This document shows positions 18,306 through 26,576 of a stretch of 64,000 bases of DNA, one piece after another (within the stretch, counting starts at the first letter, position 1; every line of letters begins with the position of its first letter). The stretch is from positions 1,426,001 through 1,490,000 of the forward strand of contig CAXXTW010000001.1 in NCBI GenBank assembly GCA_963678255.2, written 5' to 3'. Below the pieces are notes generated by a model. That model was given only the letters and a program-made list of their open reading frames with translations, had not been told where the DNA came from and made no database searches. Position numbers and translations under genes: made by a program. The DNA is from G963678255 sp963678255. GTDB lineage: Bacteria; Cloacimonadota; Cloacimonadia; Cloacimonadales; WRIO01.

Positions 18306-20816
18306 ATGTCAGCAAAAACAAAACCACCGACATCAATATTGTCAAAAGAAGTGAAAGTTACTCCGCACACTTTTATTTCTTTAGCTTCTGGCTTAGGTAA
18401 GCTAATTAAGTTAGATTTTGAAGAAGGTATTGAGAAAATCAGTAACTCTTTTTGTGATCTTAAGCTCATGGATGATCCTGAAGAATTAGCATGGCTCTTA
18501 GTTAATAAGTCCGTCCTTAAAACCTTCTATAAACTCTCTTTGTCTTTTCGTAACGATGATGAATTTAATGAAAATCATATTGATAAGTTTGAAAATGATG
18601 TAGTAAATATCTTAACAGACTATTCTATTCCCATTAATCAGAACTTTTTTAATAAACCTGCTGAAAACGATCTGATCAAAGCCTTAGTTTTAATATTTGA
18701 TGAGTATTTAAAGCTCTGGAATATAATTGAGACGGATCGTAAAAATCTTATCAATCGGTTTCCAAGAGAATATGTTCAGGAATTAATAAATGAATGGAAT
18801 AGCAATCCTGAGAAATATAAGAAAATTCTGACTTGTCTTGAAAAAAGTCCCTTTTATGAGTTTGCTCAAATTGAAAATGAATGGTTTCGGTATAATAATA
18901 GGCTTCAGATGTTGATCGAAGAGTCTCTGTTTTTTGAATCCTTTAAGATTAAAGATGTCTATATTCAGTTAAGAGGATACTATAATATAAAGAAAAAAGA
19001 AGAAAAAACTGATAACTACAAAGTAGAAAAACATGTCGTGGATGTGGAAGAAGAGATTCTAAAATGGGTAAACTCTGAAAATAAAGATCATTTAAAAGTA
19101 ATCTGTGGTGGTCCTGGTTATGGTAAATCAACACTCTTCAAATCCATCGCCTCAAAACTAGCTTACGAAAATGACTATCAGATCATATTTATCCCCCTTC
19201 ATCTTTTTAATATACAGGGAAATTTTCAAGATAGTATCAGACAATTCTTAAAAAATACTCAGGGAATAAAGTCAGATCCCTTTGATAATAAGAAATTATT
19301 GATAATCTTTGATGGCCTGGATGAATATTTTATGAATGGAAAGTCATTTGAAGCTTTAATCCAAGAATTTATTGGACTTATAAAAAGTGAAGTAAATTTA
19401 ATAAATAGTGGTCCTAATCTTCAGATGAAAATACTATTGAGTGGTCGAGATATTGTCATTCAGAAAAACGAAAGAGAATTTAGAGAAGAAAGAGAAATTA
19501 TTCACCTCTTGCCCTACTATGTAACAAAAGACGAATTGAAAAATTATGTAGATAAAGACAACTTTCTAAAAATTGATCAAAGAGATCTTTGGTGGATAAG
19601 CTATGGTCGTTGTAAAAAATTAAATTATACAAGCATGCCCGACAACCTAAAGGCAGATTATCTGACGGATGTGACGAGTTTTCCTTTATTAAATTATTTA
19701 GTGGCATTGTCTTATGTAAGAAAGAATGTGACTTTTAATGAAAATACGAATATCAATACCATTTATGAAGATTTGTTAAAGGGTGTTTATGATAGAAAGT
19801 ATAGCAAACATGGAAAACACAAAGTCGTTGATAAGATAACCTTTGAAGAATTTATCGGTTTATTTGAAGATATTTCACTGAGTGTCTGGCATTGTCAAGG
19901 TCGAAACACAACCCTAAAAAATATCAATCAGGACTGCCAAAAAAGAATTAAAGAATGCTTTTCGGATAATCAAGGAATCATTTCTCTCTTAGTCGCTTTT
20001 TATTTTCGTAAAGCAGGGATGGATAGTCAGGGTGATGAAACTTTCGAATTTACCCATAAATCCTTTGCTGAGTATTTAACTGCCAGAAAGATTGTGAAAG
20101 TTATTAAATCATACATGGAAAAAGACTCTTTAATGGAATCTAATGGTTTTAAAAAACAAGAGATTAAAGATACTTGTAAAGAATGGACTCAGTTATTTGG
20201 ACAAAAAGAGCTTGATAGAGATATTTTAAAATTCATTAAAAATGAGTTTGAGATTGAGTATCAGAAAGGTTCTCTTAAAATTGACAAACTTCAGATCTAT
20301 ATCGTAGAATTGTTCAATTATGTCTTAAAATATGGAACACAAACTGAGTTAGAAGAATACAATATAGCTCATTCAAAGGCTATCAACTCAGAAAAGGCCT
20401 TTTTCTATATCTTAGGGAGTATAAGCCAAATCACTAAGAAATTATCAATGTTAAATTGGAATAATCCAACTCAATTTGCTGATTTATTCAGTAGATTAGT
20501 TGGATACATAGGTTTTCAGAGCCCAACTTTATTTGGCTATTTATGTTATTTAAATTTAAATTATTGTTTATTATATAGAATTGATTTGAGCTTTGCAAAT
20601 TTAACAGGAGCAGATATAAAAGAAGCTAATTTAACTGGAGCATATTTAATTGGAGCATATTTAATAAAAGCTAATTTAACAGAAGCTAATTTAACAGAAG
20701 CTAATTTAACAGGAGCAGATCTAAGTACAGCAATTTATGGTAGCAATATCAAAAATGCAATACTTAGTGACACAAAACTTAATCCTGAGATGAAAAATTA
20801 TAATCCTATATTTTAA
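18306..20816 (+). CDS. NACHT (STAND) NTPase with C-terminal pentapeptide repeats, third gene of the operon
   Basis: An 836-residue protein preceded by an AGAGGT site, 11 bases after the deaminase gene. A helical N-terminal region (1-250) has no effector domain I recognise. The NACHT module has Walker A 'GGPGYGKST' (268-276) and Walker B 'LLIIFDGLDEYF' (331-342, with the NACHT-type extra acidic residues). A helical region follows, including 'FTHKSFAEYLTAR'. Residues about 764-825 are pentapeptide repeats built on A(N/D)LTx ('FANLTGADIKEANLTGAYL'). STAND NTPases usually sense a foreign molecule with the C-terminal part and then oligomerise. Known RADAR loci carry Csx27-like or SLATT membrane accessories instead. 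This protein may be a sensor or regulator of the pair, or an independent defence gene. Confidence 0.85.
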   Translation: MSAKTKPPTSILSKEVKVTPHTFISLASGLGKLIKLDFEEGIEKISNSFCDLKLMDDPEELAWLLVNKSVLKTFYKLSLSFRNDDEFNENHIDKFENDVVNILTDYSIPINQNFFNKPAENDLIKALVLIFDEYLKLWNIIETDRKNLINRFPREYVQELINEWNSNPEKYKKILTCLEKSPFYEFAQIENEWFRYNNRLQMLIEESLFFESFKIKDVYIQLRGYYNIKKKEEKTDNYKVEKHVVDVEEEILKWVNSENKDHLKVICGGPGYGKSTLFKSIASKLAYENDYQIIFIPLHLFNIQGNFQDSIRQFLKNTQGIKSDPFDNKKLLIIFDGLDEYFMNGKSFEALIQEFIGLIKSEVNLINSGPNLQMKILLSGRDIVIQKNEREFREEREIIHLLPYYVTKDELKNYVDKDNFLKIDQRDLWWISYGRCKKLNYTSMPDNLKADYLTDVTSFPLLNYLVALSYVRKNVTFNENTNINTIYEDLLKGVYDRKYSKHGKHKVVDKITFEEFIGLFEDISLSVWHCQGRNTTLKNINQDCQKRIKECFSDNQGIISLLVAFYFRKAGMDSQGDETFEFTHKSFAEYLTARKIVKVIKSYMEKDSLMESNGFKKQEIKDTCKEWTQLFGQKELDRDILKFIKNEFEIEYQKGSLKIDKLQIYIVELFNYVLKYGTQTELEEYNIAHSKAINSEKAFFYILGSISQITKKLSMLNWNNPTQFADLFSRLVGYIGFQSPTLFGYLCYLNLNYCLLYRIDLSFANLTGADIKEANLTGAYLIGAYLIKANLTEANLTEANLTGADLSTAIYGSNIKNAILSDTKLNPEMKNYNPIF

Positions 20817-20884
20817 AAAATTACCTAATGGCTAATAAGGCAAGTGGATTTTCCTCAAATGCTGGATCTGTTCGTAACATGGAG

Positions 20885-20903
20885 CGAGGACAGCTTGTCC
20901 TCG
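20885..20903. repeat. Dispersed hairpin, CGAGGACA-gct-TGTCCTCG
   Basis: A perfect 8-bp stem with a GCT loop, set in the frame 'GGAGCGAG...CTCGAA'. A second element at 23791 keeps the frame but changes the stem bases. It lies between the NACHT gene and the right-hand repeat array. Confidence 0.6.
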
Positions 20904-20963
20904 AAAGATTTATACTTTCTTCAGGCTATCTGATCCACCAGATATGTTCTTATTTGCATCAGG

Positions 20964-21690
20964 GATACGATACGTTTATAACCCAGTTCGTAAGATCTGG
21001 GACAAGAGGATCAAGCATCCCATCCCTCTCAGCATCATCGATGCGATATGTTTATAACCCAGTTCGTAAGATCTGGGGCAAGAGGATCAGGTATCCCATC
21101 CCCTCAGCATCAGCGATGCGATATGTTTATAACCCGGTTCGTAAGATCTGGGACAAGAGGATCAAGCATTCCATCCCCCCCAGCATCATCGATGTGGTAT
21201 GTTTATAACCCAGTTCGTAAGATCTGGGGATAAAAGGATCAGGCACACCATCCCTCTCAGCATCAGCGATACGATACATGTATAACCCGGTTCGTAAGAT
21301 CTGGGACAAGAGGATCAAGCATCCCATCCCCCCCAGCATCATCGATGTGGTATGTTTATAACCCAGTTCGTAAGATCTGGGGATAAAAGGATCAGGCACA
21401 CCATCCCTCTCAGCATCATCGATGCGATACGTTTATAACCCAGTTCGTAAGATCTGGGACAAAAGGATCAAGCATCCCATCCCCCCCCAGCATCAGCGAT
21501 GCGATATGTTTATAACCCAGTTCGTAAGATCTGGGTCAAGAGGATCAGGCATACCTTCCCTCTCAGCATCAGCGATGCGATACGTTTATAACCCAGTTCG
21601 TAAGATCTGGGACAAGAGGATCAGGCATCTCTTCCCCCTCAGCATCATCGATGCGATACGTTTATAACCCGGTTCGTAAGATATGGGGGA
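20964..21690. repeat. 75/76-bp tandem repeat array, right block (10 units)
   Basis: Same repeat family and orientation as the two blocks left of the RADAR-like operon. Units start at 20964, 21040, 21115, 21191, 21268, 21344, 21421, 21498, 21574 and 21650. The last unit has decayed ('GATATGGGGG') and ends nine bases from the stop of the converging exported-protein gene. Direct arrays on both sides could recombine and delete or exchange the 8-kb operon. Confidence 0.9.
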
Positions 21691-21698
21691 TCTTGATT

Positions 21699-23669
21699 CT
21701 ACTTTACTAAGAGTATTTTTTTGCTTAATCTTGAATGATTTGTCTTCAAAACGACGAAATAAACACCAGATGAGCATGGTTGCCCTAAATCAGTCTTACC
21801 ATTCCATAAAAAGTTGTGTTTTCCCGGTAGAACAAATCCTTCTTTGATTGTTTTTACACTCTGACCTTTAATATTATATATCTTAAAACTGATTTCTGAT
21901 GCTTTCTTTAACTCAAATGAAACTGTTGTTTCCGGATTAAATGGATTTGGATAAGGATTACAAATTTTGGCAATATTTACGGATGGGATATTCGGTGAAG
22001 TCTCATCTTTGATCTCTAACAATTCTGGATCAGGAGCAAAAGCTATGGCAAATCCATCATTTTGATTTGTATTATAAAACAATCCACCCACACCATCTTG
22101 ACGATAACTAATTCCTTTTGTGCCTGTTAAGTTTTCTATTCCAATCACCATATCATACAAATAATTATCTCCTATTGGCCAGGTTGATTCCACTAAATGA
22201 TATTGGAGCTTTATTTTACCTGTCGGATAAAGTATCACCTGAGCTGTTATCACTTCATGTGTATCATAATCTATGAATTGATTGTAAGTGATCACGAATT
22301 TATTGTCATAACCTTTATAGTAAACGTGACTGTTATTATCAGTATCCATGTCTTGCATAAATAAGGCAATGATATTGTTTGGTTGATCGATTCCAGGTAT
22401 GGTAGCATCTCCAGCATCTAAAGTATGACCTGATCCAAAGGATATGTAACCATTACTGCAAATAAAAACATTGGATATTTGATAACTGTTCCCATAAAAT
22501 GGAAATGAAAACCCTAAATCAGGTATTGTAAAAAAGGCTGTATCTCCGCTTGGACCCTGATCCCATTCTGTCATCAGAGTATGTTCTTCTGCTATAGGGT
22601 CAATCCATGAAAAACTTGGACAGTTTTCCTGATCCATTGCTCTGGAATTTATAAACCAATATCCTCCAGCTGTGGTTGATTCATCTCCACCACCCCAATC
22701 ATAGTTCTTGCCTTCTGCACTCAACAGTATATTGTAATCTGTATTCATACTGTCAACCAAATGAAGGATTCCATTTTTAACCCCTTCTGAATCAGGCATG
22801 CAAGTTACAGTAACTTCGATTGTATCATTTGGTAAAACAACTGCTGGGATAGCTGGACTTCCAGTGATAGAAAATATATTTGAGCCTTCGATAAATAGAC
22901 TGTTTAATGAAATGGATGTTTCGCCAGTATAACTCAAGACAAAGGTTTGGCTTACAGAAGTGTCTAATCCCACTACACCAAAATCTTTTTCAGTTGGATT
23001 AACTGTAAATCCTTGATTAGGTTGTAATTCTCTTACTTGGATATTATCAATAAATATGTCATTATCCGTATTAAATACAGTTGATTCACAATAAAAACCA
23101 ATTTTTATGTCTCCTGAATATTGGGCTAAGGTATAAATAAAATGATTCCCTGTTGGTGTTAAACTATTCAACACAAAAGGCGATCCACTATTATTCCATT
23201 CAGTGATTTTATTAGCAATAGACCAGGTTTCTCCATTATCAGGTGAGACAACAACTACAAATCGATCATCTATTCCACTCAGATTTGCTGGTTGCGTTGA
23301 CCCATTCGAGGTATAAGCCATATCGAATTCTAGCTGAAAACTTTGTAGTGGAGTCAGTGTTATTGTCGGGCTGATGATCCAATACTTTATTGCAGTGGAA
23401 TATATGTTAACTCTGGCACTCTTATTTATAGGAGCACCAGCATTTCCAAAACTGTCTTGCCACCAACCTAAGTCAACATCACTTGATGGTGTCAAAACTG
23501 TATTGTTATTTAATATTCCAGAAAATCTTCCCCAACCTGTAGGCGGAAAAGTGTTTGATGTAAAAGTTTCAGTAAAGGGTGGCACTAAAGGCATTCTGCT
23601 TTCGTTTTCAATTGAGATGAGATAACCTATCATTGTACATAAAACTACTAATAAAATTGCTTTTTTCAT
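21699..23669 (-). CDS. Exported multidomain protein with FlgD-like C-terminal sorting domain
   Basis: A 656-residue protein. ATG 23669 has a GGAGG site five bases upstream; a TTG four codons earlier overlaps that site and is rejected. After the signal peptide ('MKKAILLVVLCTMIGYLIS') comes a choice-of-anchor/MAM-like adhesive domain ('FTETFTSNTFPPTGWGRF', 'YWIISPTITLTPLQSF'). An Ig-like choice-of-anchor D region ('FTVNPTEKDFGVVGLDTSVSQTFVLS') and a beta-rich domain follow. The last 85 residues form the FlgD-like/T9SS-type sorting domain: 'NPYPNPFNPETTVSFEL', 'ISFKIYNIKGQSVKTI', 'GVYFVVLKT'. The protein is probably placed on the cell surface or secreted. A housekeeping enzyme role is unlikely. 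Its 3' end abuts the repeat array. Confidence 0.88.
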   Translation of the reverse strand: MKKAILLVVLCTMIGYLISIENESRMPLVPPFTETFTSNTFPPTGWGRFSGILNNNTVLTPSSDVDLGWWQDSFGNAGAPINKSARVNIYSTAIKYWIISPTITLTPLQSFQLEFDMAYTSNGSTQPANLSGIDDRFVVVVSPDNGETWSIANKITEWNNSGSPFVLNSLTPTGNHFIYTLAQYSGDIKIGFYCESTVFNTDNDIFIDNIQVRELQPNQGFTVNPTEKDFGVVGLDTSVSQTFVLSYTGETSISLNSLFIEGSNIFSITGSPAIPAVVLPNDTIEVTVTCMPDSEGVKNGILHLVDSMNTDYNILLSAEGKNYDWGGGDESTTAGGYWFINSRAMDQENCPSFSWIDPIAEEHTLMTEWDQGPSGDTAFFTIPDLGFSFPFYGNSYQISNVFICSNGYISFGSGHTLDAGDATIPGIDQPNNIIALFMQDMDTDNNSHVYYKGYDNKFVITYNQFIDYDTHEVITAQVILYPTGKIKLQYHLVESTWPIGDNYLYDMVIGIENLTGTKGISYRQDGVGGLFYNTNQNDGFAIAFAPDPELLEIKDETSPNIPSVNIAKICNPYPNPFNPETTVSFELKKASEISFKIYNIKGQSVKTIKEGFVLPGKHNFLWNGKTDLGQPCSSGVYFVVLKTNHSRLSKKILLVK

Positions 23670-24153
23670 AATATCCTCCAATATACTCTATTTTAAAGCA
23701 AATTCCTTTCCAATACTTTTGTTTCTAATTTGTGATTTAAGTGATTATCAAACAATTATCTGACTTTTATATAATTATGCAATAATGGAGCGAGTTCGGC
23801 TCGGACTCGAAATTCTTGTCTCTTTCTCATCCAGCCCCTATGGGGAGAAAGATAACTCGTTCTGCGAGCTTCCAGTTTGCACAACTAGTCATTTGATACC
23901 ATTTTCCAAACAACGTGTTTTTTTTTATTTTAATTAATTAATCAATCCATAAAATATATTAAATATCCAGGTATCAATGAGACAATGCCCATGAAAAAAT
24001 GACGTTAAGTCTCAAGGAAACTCGAAGGGGTGCGAACAGCCATATGTTTGAGCTCGAAGAGCGAGTTTTTGGTGGAGCCCCTGAGAGTGACTGGAGATTA
24101 AATGGCATACCATCAGAAAAATACAGATATTTATATTTCAATGAAAAGAGATG
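23670..24153. other. Intergenic region with dispersed repeats, no gene
   Basis: It holds a hairpin in the frame GGAGCGAG...CTCGAA at 23791-23809 and a long imperfect hairpin between 'CTTTCTC' and 'GAGAAAG' around 'CCCCTATGGGG' (about 23821-23861). It also holds a degenerate copy of the 207-bp repeat seen near the IS110 element ('CCATAAAATATATTAAATA', about 23945). No frame with a ribosome site was found. Confidence 0.5.
23791..23809. repeat. Dispersed hairpin, CGAGTTC-ggctc-GGACTCG
   Basis: Stem of seven pairs including one T-G wobble, in the same 'GGAGCGAG...CTCGAA' frame as the element at 20885. Stem bases differ but pairing is kept, which is compensatory change. Confidence 0.55.
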
Positions 24154-24197
24154 AAAATCAAGATCCCCGATAGGGGTTTTCCGGGCTTGATTTTTTC
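24154..24197 (+). terminator. Terminator-like double hairpin
   Basis: AAAATCAAG (24154-24162) pairs with CTTGATTTT (24186-24194) around an inner CCCC-gata-GGGG hairpin, followed by T's on the plus strand. No plus-strand gene ends nearby, so it may be a relic or a mobile repeat rather than a working terminator. Confidence 0.4.
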
Positions 24198-24322
24198 TTT
24201 GGTTCGTTTATTTTGTATCAAGACAAAAGAAATGAACAATACCCTCTCAAAGAAAAGAAAATACTTTATTCAACATATGCCATCCTAAAGATATCCTCCA
24301 ACGATGATGATTATCTCTTATC

Positions 24323-24555
24323 TCCTATGAAACACCTTGTGTATTTGTCTATTTTAATTAATTAATCCATAAAATATATTAAATATCCAGGTATCAAGAC
24401 AAAAGTAATGAACAATACTATCTCAAAGAAATATCCATATCTTCTCCAATAGATGTCAATTTTTTAAAAGGACAATCTCAAAACAAGGTGTTTCATTTTT
24501 ACCAAACAGGCAACAGCCTGATATGAGCTCCTATGAAACACCTTGTGTATTTGTC
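24323..24555. repeat. Left copy of the 207-bp direct repeat beside IS110, ending in a nested hairpin
   Basis: Bases 24323-24529 read the same as 26239-26445. Within and beyond it, 24482-24546 form a structured unit. AACAAGGTGTTTCAT pairs with ATGAAACACCTTGT, enclosing an inner CAGGC-aaca-GCCTG hairpin. A complete copy of this hairpin borders the IS110 on each side. Confidence 0.8.
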
Positions 24556-24617
24556 TTATTTAATTCTATCTAATATAAAATCCTTATTTAACTATAATTT
24601 TATTGTTTTATGATATA

Positions 24618-24777
24618 AAATATTTTGCACTTATGCTATTAAATCTATTTAATCTCCTATTCGGGATAATATTTTTTCAAATATCTCACCAGTTATCAAA
24701 ACAAAAAAGCATAAGCAACCAAGCTTTTATACGGGGATTTATCCACCAATGATAAAACGGCCTTTTGCAAAATATTT
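24618..24777 (-). ncRNA. Candidate bridge-RNA region of the IS110 element
   Basis: A noncoding stretch immediately 3' of the recombinase, closed by a 12-bp inverted repeat: AAATATTTTGCA at 24618-24629 and TGCAAAATATTT at 24766-24777. IS110-family elements are known to express a structured bridge RNA from a noncoding end that pairs with target and donor DNA. Position and closing repeat fit, but the guide loops were not identified, so this is a weak proposal. Confidence 0.25.
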
Positions 24778-24783
24778 TTTTAA

Positions 24784-26112
24784 TTAAACTACTTGTTTGA
24801 TTTCATAACCAAGTTTTTTTGCCAATTTTTTAAAGTTATCTTCCATTTTCTTTCTATTCAATTCTTCATAAAAATTTTCTCCTAATTCAGAATAGGATTT
24901 TTTATATCGAATCATTGTATAATAGATAACTGCTATTTTTCTGCCTGTAGCTGTTATTGCCTTCTGATAACCAATTTGTGCCATCTTTTTACGGAAAAAT
25001 GCACCTAAATAACTATGGCTGTTTCTCAATGTAGTTGCACATTGTCGAAAAATTGAAGCTGCATTACTTTGAACTTTATTTGTACTATTTTGAAAAACTG
25101 TCCCTCCGGTTATTCTATGATTCGGAGATAATCCAAGCCAAGATGTAAAATTTTTACTATTTTTCCATTTACTCATATCAAAGCCTGTCTCTCCAATTAA
25201 CTTTTCTACTGATAGTATATTAAGACCAGGTATCTCACATAAGTCAACACCTATTGCTTGAACGATGTTATGATTAATATCATTACTATCATTTTCTTCA
25301 ATTGAAATATTGTCCTCATCAATTGGTTGACTCATTAATATAAATAAATTATTAATCTGTGAATCTGTCTCTTCAATTTTTGATAAGAAAAATTCATAAA
25401 AATTTACTGCCTGTTTGAGAATGTACAGTTGTTCAAATTGCAGACTACCACTCAATGCTTTAATGATCTCTTCATTACTTTTTTTTACACCTTTCTTTTT
25501 ATATGACACAAGAACTTCAGGATTTGTCTCTCCTGAAAGTATTGCTTTTATTATACTCATTCCTGTCTTGCCAGTAATGTCAGAAATGACTTGATGAAGA
25601 TAAAAGTTCATTAGAGTTAAGGCTTTTTGCATATGCTGGATATGTATGTTATTCTCTTTAACTAATTTGTCTCTATAACGAGTTAATGCTTTTATTTCTC
25701 GTATATTCTTCTCCGGAATAAATGAGGGTGTTAGGAGACCATAGGAATGTAATTTTCTCAGCCAATCACAATCAAATTTATCTGTTTTCTTTCTACCTGG
25801 TGCATTTTTAACATGTTTTGCATTGCATAAACTTAATTTAAAACCTCTTGATTCAAGTATTTCATAGAGGGGAATCCAATAGATTCCGGTTGATTCCATT
25901 GCCACTGTTGTTACTTTGCAAGAAGTTAACCAATCAGCTATAGCATTTAAATCGCAGGTATAAGAACCAAACTTGCGTATATGATCTTCACAAATAGTAG
26001 GAGATACACTTACCCAATTTTCTTTGGAACCAATATCGATTCCTGCAGAGTGATGATTGATTACTGAAATTTCGTTAGATGCTGATTCAATTTTCTCATT
26101 TTTTTTTCTCAT
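24784..26112 (-). CDS. IS110-family recombinase (DEDD transposase)
   Basis: A 442-residue protein. ATG 26112 has a GGAGG site eight bases upstream, better than the ATG 24 bases earlier. The N-terminal RuvC-like DEDD domain shows 'HHSAGIDIGSKENW' (D26), 'VAMESTGIYWIPLYE' (E73) and 'KTDKFDCDWLRKL' (D111, D114). The C-terminal Transposase_20 domain shows 'IPGLNILSVEKLIGETGFDM', 'FTSWLGLSP' and 'FQNSTNKVQSNAASI' with the conserved Ser region. The frame is full length for the family and intact, so it may be active. It catalyses circularisation and RNA-guided insertion of its element. Confidence 0.93.
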   Translation of the reverse strand: MRKKNEKIESASNEISVINHHSAGIDIGSKENWVSVSPTICEDHIRKFGSYTCDLNAIADWLTSCKVTTVAMESTGIYWIPLYEILESRGFKLSLCNAKHVKNAPGRKKTDKFDCDWLRKLHSYGLLTPSFIPEKNIREIKALTRYRDKLVKENNIHIQHMQKALTLMNFYLHQVISDITGKTGMSIIKAILSGETNPEVLVSYKKKGVKKSNEEIIKALSGSLQFEQLYILKQAVNFYEFFLSKIEETDSQINNLFILMSQPIDEDNISIEENDSNDINHNIVQAIGVDLCEIPGLNILSVEKLIGETGFDMSKWKNSKNFTSWLGLSPNHRITGGTVFQNSTNKVQSNAASIFRQCATTLRNSHSYLGAFFRKKMAQIGYQKAITATGRKIAVIYYTMIRYKKSYSELGENFYEELNRKKMEDNFKKLAKKLGYEIKQVV

Positions 26113-26191
26113 TTTAAGTCCCTCCTTTTTGATCATAAATACAACATTTTGATACTAATTGTCAAAAATATTTTGATTTTTACAGAGATAT

Positions 26192-26445
26192 AACAAGGTG
26201 TTTCATTTTTACCAAACAGGCAACAGCCTGATATGAGCTCCTATGAAACACCTTGTGTATTTGTCTATTTTAATTAATTAATCCATAAAATATATTAAAT
26301 ATCCAGGTATCAAGACAAAAGTAATGAACAATACTATCTCAAAGAAATATCCATATCTTCTCCAATAGATGTCAATTTTTTAAAAGGACAATCTCAAAAC
26401 AAGGTGTTTCATTTTTACCAAACAGGCAACAGCCTGATATGAGCT
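26192..26445. repeat. Right copy of the 207-bp direct repeat beside IS110, starting with a nested hairpin
   Basis: Bases 26239-26445 repeat 24323-24529. The copy opens with the complete hairpin (AACAAGGTGTTTCAT ... ATGAAACACCTTGT) and ends with its first half again. The pre-insertion locus was therefore a tandem array of hairpin plus about 130-base linker. The IS1634-like element starts seven bases after it. Confidence 0.8.
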
Positions 26446-26525
26446 TTTATCTCCTGTATTCCCGTTAAGTTGTAACGATATCATAATACAACATCAATAA
26501 TAACATAAATATATGTATTTTTATC

Positions 26526-26565
26526 TTGACAATATTGTTATAAGTATTATATTGGTTATAACAAT
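26526..26565 (+). promoter_or_regulatory. Promoter and palindromic operator of the IS1634-like transposase
   Basis: TTGACA (26526) and TATATT (26548) are 16 bases apart. The inverted repeat ATTGTTATAA (26534-26543) and TTATAACAAT (26556-26565) is perfect and spans the spacer and -10 box. It could be a binding site by which the transposase or a host repressor limits expression. Confidence 0.5.
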
Positions 26566-26576
26566 AAAAAGAGTAG

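Larger units (their letters stand above)
24556..26191 (-). mobile_element. IS110-family element (ends approximate)
   Basis: The element is taken as everything between the two flanking hairpin repeats. It contains one recombinase gene, about 230 noncoding bases 3' of it and about 80 bases 5' of it. IS110 elements have no or short terminal inverted repeats and make no clear target duplication, so exact ends cannot be read. The longer noncoding part lying 3' of the recombinase resembles the IS1111-type layout. Confidence 0.7.

Noticed and set aside
18306..20816. Avs-type anti-phage STAND protein
   Set aside because: There is a NACHT-like core, but the N-terminal part shows no nuclease or other Avs effector motif and the C-terminus is pentapeptide rather than TPR. 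A general NACHT call is safer.
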